Below, in pieces: positions 1 to 5,131 of a DNA stretch of 5,754 nucleotides. The DNA is from Methylococcaceae bacterium (GTDB lineage Bacteria > Pseudomonadota > Gammaproteobacteria > Methylococcales > Methylomonadaceae). The stretch covers positions 1 through 5,754 of the forward strand of contig CANNNN010000174.1 in the NCBI GenBank assembly GCA_947506075.1, read 5' to 3'. The notes beneath the pieces are model-generated. The model was not told where the DNA came from and did no database searches. It saw only the letters and a program-made list of their open reading frames with translations. The position numbers were made by a program, and so were the translations under genes. Position 1 is the stretch's first letter. Every line of letters begins with the position of its first letter.

Positions 1-50
1 AAACTTTTCCCAATTTTTTATCTGGAAGTTGGCGTATTGAACCCTAAGTC

Positions 51-175
51 AGACAGACTCCTAGCAGGTTATGCGCGGCCGATTTAGCCAGTTTTCCGCG
101 TTTCCCGCTCGGCTTGGGCGGAATCACCGGCAGCTCTTTTGCCCCGCGCGTTAAAATAGCTCAATAAGTCTGTCT
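51..175. repeat. 9-bp perfect inverted repeat bracketing the IS66 relic
   Basis: AGACAGACT at 51-59 and its exact reverse complement AGTCTGTCT at 167-175 lie at the two edges of the IS66-like coding remnant. Just inside each arm there is also a GCGCGG (74-79) facing a CCGCGC (144-149). The arms are too far apart (107 nt) for a normal terminator hairpin. They could be a miniature element's ends, a rearrangement scar, or chance. Confidence 0.4.
62..175 (-). pseudogene. Remnant of IS66-family transposase (TnpC fragment)
   Basis: Read on the minus strand from about 175 down to 62, one frame gives a peptide containing ILTRGAKELPVIPPKPSG, then KRGKLAKSAAHNLL. From memory this matches the internal segment of IS66-type TnpC that precedes the conserved FTNN-AERDLR block (typical form KELPxIPPKPSGKRGKxAKSDAHNLWERL). 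The frame has a TGA at 161-163, just after the residues QTY, where family members normally carry an amino acid. After HNLL the similarity stops, and a TAG follows at 44-46. Only about 38 codons remain, with neither the N-terminal zinc finger nor the catalytic acidic residues, so this is a dead relic rather than a gene. The family assignment is recognition without a database search. Positions 1-43 show nothing I can identify. Confidence 0.72.
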
Positions 176-305
176 CTGCACAACAAGCCGGGTTTCATTC
201 TATCGAGTGTTTATTTTTCAACCATGCCTTGCCGGGTTTAGGTAGAATGCTGTTTCGTCTATTGATGACCGAATCTATCGCGCCATCCTTTTACCCACTC
301 ACTTA
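176..305. other. Leader region upstream of the transporter gene
   Basis: No ORF of note lies here. A 9-bp direct repeat GCCGGGTTT occurs at 187-195 and 231-239. TAGAAT at 243-248 resembles a -10 box, but no -35 hexamer lies at a suitable distance, so I do not call a promoter. No Shine-Dalgarno stands out in the bases immediately before the ATG at 306. Confidence 0.3.
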
Positions 306-1211
306 ATGCGCATATTTTTGGCTTATCTCAGTATTGTTCTACTCTGGGCGACGACACCGCTGGCTATCAAATGGAGTGGCGAAGGACCGGGGTTCCTGTT
401 CGGAGTTACCGGGCGCATGACGATAGGCACGGTATGTATCTTATTGATAATGGCGCTGTCGAAACAACGCCTAACCTGGCATCTTAAGGCTATTCAGACT
501 TATCTGGCGGTAGCTCTGCAAATTTACGGATCTATGCTGTTGGTTTATTGGGCCGCGCAATTCATCCCTTCGGGCTGGGTTTCGGTGATATTTGGTCTGT
601 TGCCGTTGATGACGGGGCTATTGGCTGCGGTCTGGTTAAGGGCGAGGAGTCTGACGCTAGGCAACCTGCTGGCTTATATTTTGGGCGTAAGCGGCTTGTG
701 GATCATGTTTGGTTCGGCACTGCAACTCGCCGATAATGCCGTACAGGGCATCATCGGCGTGCTGGTGTCCACGTTTTTACAGGCAGTCAGCTCGGTTTGG
801 ATCAAACGGATTGACGCAAAAATACCAGCCATATCTCAGGTGACCGGCGGCCTATTGTTATCTCTTCCTGCTTATCTGGTGACCTGGGCACTAGTTGATG
901 GACATTGGCCGACAGGCATTACGCCTCTCAGTCTGGCTTCTATCATCTATCTGGGTACGGTAGCCACGACGTTCGGCTTTATACTTTATTACTATTTACT
1001 GCTTTATCAAAGCGCTACCAAGGTTGCGCTGGTGACTCAGGTTTCACCGGTCATGGCGCTGTTTTTGGGTCATGCCGTTAATCATGAACCGCTGACTATT
1101 AAAGTAGTAACTGGCGCATTACTGATAGTCGGTGCATTGTTGATACATGAATTTTTTGATCGTTTAATGGGCTCAAGACCAGCAAAAAAAGCCGGTAATT
1201 TACCGGAGTAA
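306..1211 (+). CDS. EamA/DMT-superfamily membrane transporter
   Basis: A 301-residue, very hydrophobic inner-membrane protein. It shows the ten-helix, two-domain layout of the drug/metabolite transporter superfamily, in which two EamA repeats of about five helices each form the carrier. The first repeat spans roughly residues 4-136 and opens with LLWATTPLAIKWS, the signature first helix of EamA proteins. The second spans about 146-282 and ends with the usual pattern of a Glu (E261, in HEPLT) followed by a final GALLIVGALLI helix. A short basic cytoplasmic tail (RPAKKAGNLPE) follows. The length is normal for the family. The ATG at 306 puts helix 1 at the N-terminus as expected, although there is no clear ribosome-binding site. 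The substrate cannot be read from the sequence; family members export amino acids, nucleosides and other metabolites. The glucokinase gene follows 60 bp later on the same strand and may be co-transcribed, which does not by itself imply a shared substrate. Confidence 0.9.
   Translation: MRIFLAYLSIVLLWATTPLAIKWSGEGPGFLFGVTGRMTIGTVCILLIMALSKQRLTWHLKAIQTYLAVALQIYGSMLLVYWAAQFIPSGWVSVIFGLLPLMTGLLAAVWLRARSLTLGNLLAYILGVSGLWIMFGSALQLADNAVQGIIGVLVSTFLQAVSSVWIKRIDAKIPAISQVTGGLLLSLPAYLVTWALVDGHWPTGITPLSLASIIYLGTVATTFGFILYYYLLLYQSATKVALVTQVSPVMALFLGHAVNHEPLTIKVVTGALLIVGALLIHEFFDRLMGSRPAKKAGNLPE
1184..1206 (-). terminator. Intrinsic terminator acting on minus-strand transcripts, inside the transporter's 3' end
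   Basis: The last codons of the transporter contain the perfect inverted repeat CCGGTAA (1192-1198), T, TTACCGG (1200-1206), immediately preceded on the plus strand by seven A's (1184-1190). Read on the minus strand this is a GC-based hairpin followed by C and seven T's, the classical rho-independent layout. On the plus strand no T-tract follows the hairpin, so it should not stop transcription of the transporter into the glucokinase gene. It could end antisense or read-through RNA coming from the pncC direction. Direction is inferred from the T-tract; the stem is short (5 bp with a 5-nt loop, or 7 bp if fully zipped). Confidence 0.5.
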
Positions 1212-1271
1212 GCGTATATCTTGCATTTGCAATACAATGCACATTCTAGTAATTACTTTTCAGGAAGCTTT

Positions 1272-2027
1272 ATGCAGATTCTCGGCGTAGATATTGGTGG
1301 TACAGGCATTAAAGGTGCTATTGTTGATACCGCAACTGGCAAACTCGTCACAGAGCGTCACCGGTTTGAGACGCCACAACCGGCAACGCCGGAAGCGATT
1401 GCAGCAACGCTGGCACAAATGGTCACTCATTTTAACTGGAGTGGAGCCGTAGGCATCGGTTTCCCTGCTGCAATTCAACACGGCGTAGTTCGAACCGCGT
1501 CTAATATATCGCCCTCGTTTATCGGTATCAACATCGACCAATTATTTTCCATTGCCACGAATTGTCGATGTTACAACTTGAATGATGCGGATGCAGCGGG
1601 TAGTGCAGAAATGCATTTTGGCGAAGGTGTAGGACAATCCGGCGTTGTCTTGCTGATAACCATTGGCACCGGACTTGGCACAGCGTTATTCACCGATGGC
1701 AAGTTACTGCCGAATACTGAATTAGGCCATTTGTATTTGCAAAATGGAATCAAAGCCGAGCATTATGCATCGGATGCAATTCGAAAGACTGAAGACCTGG
1801 GTTGGAAAAACTGGGGTAACCGCTTCAACACTTATCTTGCCATGATGGAAGAATTGTTTTGGCCCGATCTGATCATTCTTGGCGGAGGAGCAAGTAAGAA
1901 GTTTGATAAATTTAAAGGAAAAATTACGATAGAAGCAGAGGTCAAACCGGCCGCCTTTTTAAATCAGGCCGGCATAGTCGGAGCCGCATTGTATGCGCAT
2001 TCGAAAAAATCCCTTAGCGATAATTAA
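1272..2027 (+). CDS. ppgK: ROK-family glucokinase of the polyphosphate-dependent type
   Basis: Phosphorylates glucose to glucose-6-phosphate in the cytoplasm; the closest family, PPGK, uses inorganic polyphosphate and often ATP as phosphoryl donor. The 251-residue protein (counted from 1272) has the N-terminal phosphate-1 motif DIGGTGIKG (7-15), the catalytic Asp in NDADAAG (D105), the phosphate-2 motif TIGTGLGTALF (130-140), the sugar-contacting NTELGH (E150, H153), and the C-terminal WPDLIILGGGASKK and NQAGIVGAAL blocks. The order and wording match actinobacterial PPGK, which also lacks the Cys-rich zinc motif of typical ROK proteins; none is present here. I place the start at ATG 1272, preceded by AGGAAG at 1262-1267, because the fold begins at QILGVDIGG. 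The frame is open back to a TTG at 1221, but the extra 17 residues look non-conserved. Donor preference is inferred from family similarity. The gene ends 12 bp before the convergent pncC stop. Confidence 0.85.
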   Translation: MQILGVDIGGTGIKGAIVDTATGKLVTERHRFETPQPATPEAIAATLAQMVTHFNWSGAVGIGFPAAIQHGVVRTASNISPSFIGINIDQLFSIATNCRCYNLNDADAAGSAEMHFGEGVGQSGVVLLITIGTGLGTALFTDGKLLPNTELGHLYLQNGIKAEHYASDAIRKTEDLGWKNWGNRFNTYLAMMEELFWPDLIILGGGASKKFDKFKGKITIEAEVKPAAFLNQAGIVGAALYAHSKKSLSDN

Positions 2028-2035
2028 CCCTTAGC
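2011..2035. repeat. 8-bp direct repeat spanning the ppgK stop
   Basis: CCCTTAGC occurs at 2011-2018, inside the last codons of the glucokinase gene, and again at 2028-2035, directly after its TAA (2025-2027) and within the 12-bp convergent gap. It is a direct repeat, so it does not make a hairpin. No intrinsic terminator is visible for either convergent gene in this gap. Significance unknown; it may be a small duplication scar. Confidence 0.3.
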
Positions 2036-2039
2036 AGGC

Positions 2040-2522
2040 TCATAAAAACAACCACATTCCTTCAATTGCGCTTTTCACCGCTTGCGCTCTTATTTGCCGT
2101 CGGTTTCCTGACCACTGTTTTTTAATCACTTGAACTTCACCGTTTTTATGCGCCCAGGCGATAAAAACGGTACCGACCGGCTTGTCGACCGTTCCTCCCT
2201 CGGGACCCGCAATGCCAGTTACTGCAACCGCAACATCGGCAGCACTATGCTCCAGCACACCAGCCACCATTTCTGTTGCTGTCTTGGCGCTGACCGCGCC
2301 GAAGTGTTCCAGCGTTTGCGGATTGACACCCAGCATTTGCACTTTTGCAGTGTTGCTGTAGGTGACAAAGCCTCGGTCAAACCAGGCTGAACTTCCCGGC
2401 ACGTCGGTAATGACCTGGGCAATCCAGCCGCCGGTGCAGGATTCGGCGGTAGCTATCGTTTTACCGCCAGCTTTCAATAAGCGACCTAACTGCTCGGCCA
2501 GTTTAAATAATTCAGACTCCAA
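2040..2522 (-). CDS. pncC: Nicotinamide-nucleotide amidohydrolase PncC (CinA C-terminal family)
   Basis: Deamidates nicotinamide mononucleotide to nicotinic acid mononucleotide in the cytoplasm, returning NMN (for example from NAD-dependent DNA ligase) to NAD synthesis. The 160-residue protein is a stand-alone CinA C-terminal domain, about the size of E. coli PncC (165). Visible family blocks are TAESCTGGW (catalytic Ser28), GSSAWFDRGFVTYSNTAK (Lys60), FGAVS, VTGIAGPEGG and KPVGTVFIAW; the N-terminal molybdopterin-binding-like domain of full CinA is absent. I choose the TTG at 2520-2522: it is preceded by TGAGGTGAT, with GAGG 8 nt upstream, and gives LESELFKLAEQLG, which lines up with the E. 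coli start MTDSELMQLSEQVG. An in-frame ATG at 2559-2561 would add 13 unconserved residues, lacks a good ribosome-binding site and abuts a likely -10 box. The gene is monocistronic here and convergent with ppgK. Confidence 0.9.
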   Translation of the reverse strand: MESELFKLAEQLGRLLKAGGKTIATAESCTGGWIAQVITDVPGSSAWFDRGFVTYSNTAKVQMLGVNPQTLEHFGAVSAKTATEMVAGVLEHSAADVAVAVTGIAGPEGGTVDKPVGTVFIAWAHKNGEVQVIKKQWSGNRRQIRAQAVKSAIEGMWLFL

Positions 2523-2526
2523 AAAT

Positions 2527-2535
2527 ATCACCTCA
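2527..2535 (-). promoter_or_regulatory. Strong ribosome-binding site that decides the pncC start
   Basis: On the minus strand TGAGGTGAT (2535 down to 2527) is a near-complete match to the 16S anti-Shine-Dalgarno, with its GAGG core (2534-2531) 8 nt before the TTG at 2522-2520. It lies inside the reading frame that starts at the upstream ATG, so it would be functionless if that ATG were the true start. Confidence 0.7.
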
Positions 2536-2562
2536 CGCGACTTCGGGTAAAATAGATCCATG

Positions 2563-2591
2563 AGTATACACCGATCAGCATGCTCTGAATG
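2563..2591 (-). promoter_or_regulatory. Candidate sigma70-type promoter for pncC
   Basis: Minus-strand TATACT (2568-2563) is a good -10 hexamer (5 of 6). A -35 hexamer at the standard 17-bp spacing would be CATTCA (2591-2586), a poor match. Transcription would begin near 2557, a few bases inside the upstream ATG codon, leaving a leader of about 35 nt before the TTG start. This agrees with the start chosen for pncC. No experimental support; the weak -35 limits confidence. Confidence 0.4.
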
Positions 2592-2794
2592 ATGTAGCAG
2601 AGTAATTTAGAGCCCTGTATTAATTAAGCGACACAAGGCCTATTGATTATGGAGTAAGTGAACTCGCAATATTATTCTGTGTGTTCCATTTTTTGGCTGC
2701 TGATTTATTATGATTGCTGGTTGTAGTAGTTTATTTGCTATGAGTTTCCTTATGTTATTATTCAAATTATATTTTTAAGAAATGACTTTTTGTG
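2592..2794. other. AT-rich divergent intergenic region between pncC and the Sel1 gene
   Basis: This stretch separates the divergently transcribed pncC and Sel1-repeat genes and becomes strongly AT-rich towards the latter. TTGATT at 2643-2648 and several TATTAT-like sequences occur, but none pair at an acceptable spacing, so no promoter is called for the Sel1 gene. No RNA gene or stable hairpin with a T-tract is seen. Confidence 0.3.
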
Positions 2795-3811
2795 ATGAGT
2801 ATGCGTAATTTATTGTTAGTTTTGACATTTTCAGTATTGTTATTTAATGAGAATTACATAAAGGCTGAGCCCGTGCCAAATGCAGATGCAGATGCAAGTT
2901 TACGCATAAAGGCTGAACAGGGAGATGCAGCGGCGCAGAATGAGCTGGGCATCATGTATGCCAATGGCGAAAGCATGGCACAAGATGATAAACAGGCGGC
3001 TTTTTGGTTCCGCAAGGCAGCTGAGCAAGGTTATGCAAAAGCCCAACTTATCCTCGGATTGATGTATAGCGAGGGACAAGGTGGTATGGTAAAGGACTAC
3101 AAACTAGCCGCCTCATTGTTTCGTAAGGCTGCTGAGCAGGGCTTAGCAATTGCGCAGTATAATCTTGGCGTTTTGTATGCCAGTGGTGAAGGTGTAATGC
3201 ATGACGCTAGACTAGCCGTTAGTTGGTATCAGAAGGCCGCCGAACAGGGAGAAGCTATCGCACAAAATAATCTTGGGGCGATGTTCGCCTATGGAGATGG
3301 CGTGGCGCAAGATGATAAACAAGCTGCATTTTGGTATCGTAAGGCCGCAGAACAGGGCCTGCCAACGGCTCAAAACAATCTCGGGGCCATGTATGTCAAG
3401 GGCGAAGGTGTAGTACAAGATGATAAACAAGCCGTGGCTTGGTATCGTAAGGCTGCTGAACAGGGTAATGCCGAGGCACAAAACAATCTCGCTGTGATGT
3501 ATGCCAATGGCAAGGATATGACGCAAGACGATAAACAAGCTGCGTTTTGGTTTAGCCAAGCGGCTAATCAGGACGAAGCAATAGCGCAATTCAACCTCGG
3601 CCAAATGTATTTTAATGGGACAGGTGTGCCACAGGACTATGTTCAAGCCTATATGTGGACAAACCTCGCCGCAGCTCAAGAACTGGAGCAAGCACTAAGG
3701 GTGCGGGATAGTCTCATTAGCGTTTTGACGCCATCGCAAATCGAAGCAGGGCAAAAGCGCGTCCGTGATTGGATAGCTACGCATCCACAAGCAGTGGGTG
3801 CAATTCAATAA
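2795..3811 (+). CDS. Exported Sel1-like repeat (TPR-type) protein
   Basis: A 338-residue protein with an N-terminal signal peptide: basic start MSMRN, hydrophobic core about residues 6-17, likely cleavage after A24 (IKA/E), so probably periplasmic. Residues 46-296 are seven tandem Sel1-like repeats of 36 residues (46-81, 82-118, 119-154, 155-190, 191-226, 227-262, 263-296), each following AQxNLGxMYxxGxGVxQDxxxAxxWYRKAAEQG; the second has one extra glycine. The tail from 297 has no repeats and ends in LTPSQIEAGQKRVRDWIATHP, an ending common in these proteins. Sel1 repeats form stacked helical hairpins that serve as protein-interaction scaffolds, so this is probably an adaptor, with no enzyme motif and an unknown partner. 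The start is uncertain: GTG 2792, ATG 2795 and ATG 2801 are all in frame and none has a strong ribosome-binding site. No neighbour indicates a role. Confidence 0.85.
   Translation: MSMRNLLLVLTFSVLLFNENYIKAEPVPNADADASLRIKAEQGDAAAQNELGIMYANGESMAQDDKQAAFWFRKAAEQGYAKAQLILGLMYSEGQGGMVKDYKLAASLFRKAAEQGLAIAQYNLGVLYASGEGVMHDARLAVSWYQKAAEQGEAIAQNNLGAMFAYGDGVAQDDKQAAFWYRKAAEQGLPTAQNNLGAMYVKGEGVVQDDKQAVAWYRKAAEQGNAEAQNNLAVMYANGKDMTQDDKQAAFWFSQAANQDEAIAQFNLGQMYFNGTGVPQDYVQAYMWTNLAAAQELEQALRVRDSLISVLTPSQIEAGQKRVRDWIATHPQAVGAIQ
2857..2916 (+). repeat. 12-bp direct repeat plus ATGCAG triplet repeat at the signal-peptide junction
   Basis: CATAAAGGCTGA occurs at 2857-2868 and again at 2905-2916, exactly 48 bp (16 codons) apart, giving the residues IKAE twice. 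Between them ATGCAG is repeated (2880-2897, third copy ATGCAA), encoding an Ala-Asp run. The region joins the signal peptide to the first Sel1 repeat and looks like a product of slippage or short duplication. Confidence 0.5.
2930..3682 (+). repeat. Seven tandem 108-bp Sel1 repeat units
   Basis: Units begin near 2930, 3038 (111 bp), 3149, 3257, 3365, 3473 and 3581. Units 1, 4, 5 and 6 are strikingly alike at the DNA level: CAAGATGATAAACA recurs almost unchanged in each (one C for T in unit 6). Units 4 and 5 share TGGTATCGTAAGGC and GAACAGGG as well. Units 2, 3 and 7 are more diverged. This suggests part of the array arose by recent unequal duplication. Confidence 0.75.
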
Positions 3812-3951
3812 TGATAGGCAGCAATTGATGGTTTGATTCGCTAATTCAAGCGTTACTATAAACAGCTGCCAATTAAGGCGTGACAGATTAAGGTTAAGAC
3901 ATTTTAGCAGCGGAATATTGTCTACGCGCTCAGTTCTCGTTATCTGTATTG

Positions 3952-3972
3952 TTTTTTCAATGATTGAAAAAA
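3952..3972. promoter_or_regulatory. 21-nt palindrome upstream of hemF, possible operator
   Basis: TTTTTTCAAT (3952-3961), a central G, then ATTGAAAAAA (3963-3972) make a perfect inverted repeat with 10-bp arms. Its right half contains TTGAAA (3964-3969), a 5-of-6 match to a -35 hexamer, with TATAAG (3989-3994) downstream as a possible -10 (spacing 19, somewhat long). A regulator bound here would overlap the promoter. It does not match the FNR/CRP pattern TTGAT-N4-ATCAA. The run of A's after the stem also allows reading it as an AT-only hairpin, which would be a weak terminator. Confidence 0.4.
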
Positions 3973-4033
3973 TATTCTGCCATAATTTTATAAGCCTCTA
4001 AAAAATTTGGCGAATGGTGAGTATTAAATTAAA

Positions 4034-4078
4034 GAGGTGATATTGGTGATATTATTGCATCTATGTACTGGCATTTAA
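4034..4078 (+). other. Possible 10-codon leader ORF upstream of hemF
   Basis: GAGGTGAT (4034-4041) is the strongest plus-strand ribosome-binding sequence near hemF, yet it lies some 55 bp before the hemF ATG. Eight nt after its GAGG core is GTG 4046, which opens GTG ATA TTA TTG CAT CTA TGT ACT GGC ATT and stops at TAA 4076-4078, in the same frame as hemF and 15 bp before it. GGTGATATT is repeated in tandem here (4036-4044, 4045-4053). It may be a translated leader coupled to hemF, or an old N-terminal extension closed by a stop. No homologue can be judged at this length. Confidence 0.35.
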
Positions 4079-4093
4079 AACACAACATCACGC

Positions 4094-5008
4094 ATGAACA
4101 TTGATAGCATTACCGAAGTAAAAAACTATTTGCTTAGCCTGCAAGATCAAATCTGCATAGCGCTGGAAGGCTTGGAACCGGAAGCCCAGTTTGTTGAAGA
4201 TCTTTGGGACAGGGTAGAAGGTGGCGGCGGCCGAACCCGGGTTTTGACTAAGGGTCAGGTGATCGAACAGGGTGGAGTCAACTTTTCGCATGTCTCCGGT
4301 TTTAAATTGCCACCCTCGGCGACAGCTAAACGTCCTGAACTGGCAGACCGGCAATTTCAGGCGATGGGTGTGTCACTGGTTATACATCCCAACAATCCCT
4401 ATGTGCCGACTTCACATGCCAATGTGCGGTTTTTAATCGCTGAAAAACCGGGTGAGCCGACTATCTGGTGGTTTGGCGGCGGCTTCGATTTAACGCCTTT
4501 TTATCCGTTTTCCGAAGATGTCGTGCATTGGCATCAAACCGCCCGAGCTGCCTGCCAGCCTTTCGGCGAAACTGTTTATCCGACTTACAAGACATGGTGC
4601 GATGAGTATTTTTTCCTTAAACACCGCAATGAAACCCGTGGCATAGGCGGTTTGTTCTTCGATGATTTAAATGAGTGGGGATTTGATAAGTCTTTCGCTT
4701 TTATGCAAAGCGTCGGTAATCACTATATTGATGCGTATCTGCCAATTATACAAAAACGCAAGGACACGCTTTACGGCGAAAGGGAACGTGAGTTTCAACT
4801 TTATCGCCGGGGGCGGTATGTTGAGTTTAATCTGGTCTATGATCGCGGCACCTTGTTTGGCCTGCAATCTGGCGGACGCACCGAGTCTATTTTAATGTCG
4901 ATGCCCCCGGCCGCTCACTGGAAATATAACTATCAGCCTGAACCCGGCAGTGCAGAAGCCCTGCTTTACGAGCACTATTTAAAGCCGCAAGATTGGCTGG
5001 ATGATTGA
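4094..5008 (+). CDS. hemF: Oxygen-dependent coproporphyrinogen III oxidase
   Basis: Catalyses the aerobic oxidative decarboxylation of coproporphyrinogen III to protoporphyrinogen IX (EC 1.3.3.3) in haem synthesis, in the cytoplasm as a homodimer. The 304-residue length fits the family (E. coli 299). The conserved order is intact: FVEDLWDRVEGGGGRTRVL (33-51), GVNFSHVSG (61-69), IHPNNPYVPTSHANVRF (97-113), WWFGGGFDLTPFYPF (125-139), GIGGLFFDDLN (183-193), LYRRGRYVEFNLVYDRGT (236-253) and GLQSGGRTESILMSMPP (256-272). The four histidines matching the metal-ligand set of E. coli HemF are present (H98, H108, H147, H177). The ATG at 4094 gives MNIDSITEVKNYLLSLQDQI, aligning with the E. coli N-terminus, but has no Shine-Dalgarno directly before it; the nearest strong one serves a leader ORF upstream. 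No haem gene adjoins it here. Confidence 0.96.
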   Translation: MNIDSITEVKNYLLSLQDQICIALEGLEPEAQFVEDLWDRVEGGGGRTRVLTKGQVIEQGGVNFSHVSGFKLPPSATAKRPELADRQFQAMGVSLVIHPNNPYVPTSHANVRFLIAEKPGEPTIWWFGGGFDLTPFYPFSEDVVHWHQTARAACQPFGETVYPTYKTWCDEYFFLKHRNETRGIGGLFFDDLNEWGFDKSFAFMQSVGNHYIDAYLPIIQKRKDTLYGEREREFQLYRRGRYVEFNLVYDRGTLFGLQSGGRTESILMSMPPAAHWKYNYQPEPGSAEALLYEHYLKPQDWLDD

Positions 5009-5131
5009 GCTTATACAGGGATGAAAATTAAATAATGCTACGTGACTTCGCAACACGCCGTATTATTCCTGCCTGTTCTTCGTGATGCTTCTCAGATTTT
5101 AACCTTATCCATCATTAACGGGACACAGCAA
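5009..5131. other. Convergent spacer between hemF and the truncated regulator
   Basis: This 123-bp gap separates the hemF stop from the stop of the minus-strand regulator remnant. I find no hairpin followed by a T-tract on either strand. AATAAT/ATTATT arms (near 5031 and 5063) are too short and AT-only to call a terminator. Confidence 0.3.

Noticed and set aside
548..736. 62-codon plus-strand frame inside the transporter gene
   Set aside because: It is an out-of-frame shadow of a clear EamA membrane protein, with no recognisable domain or RBS.
1221..1242. Small inverted repeats (TTGCA-TT-TGCAA; TGCATT...AATGCA) between transporter and glucokinase
   Set aside because: Stems are 5-6 bp and AT-rich with no T-tract, so they are neither a terminator nor a convincing operator.
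1221..1271. N-terminal extension of the glucokinase from TTG 1221
   Set aside because: The conserved fold begins at the ATG 1272, which has an AGGAAG just upstream; the extension has no RBS or family resemblance.
2782..2808. 8-codon ORF (ATG ACT TTT ...) overlapping the Sel1 gene start
   Set aside because: No RBS and a length easily reached by chance.
2930..3682. Regular 108-bp periodicity considered as a CRISPR or satellite array
   Set aside because: The period is coding (36 codons) and the translation is a textbook Sel1 repeat; there are no identical short repeats with unique spacers.
3212..3691. 159-codon minus-strand frame opposite the Sel1 repeats
   Set aside because: Its own periodicity mirrors the Sel1 repeats on the other strand; long antisense frames are expected opposite repetitive coding DNA.
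3818..3878. GGCAGC / GCTGCC arms after the Sel1 gene as a terminator
   Set aside because: Arms are only 6 bp, separated by about 45 nt, with no T-tract.
4088..4354. 88-codon minus-strand frame opposite the 5' end of hemF
   Set aside because: It lies opposite strongly conserved hemF codons and has no family motif or RBS.
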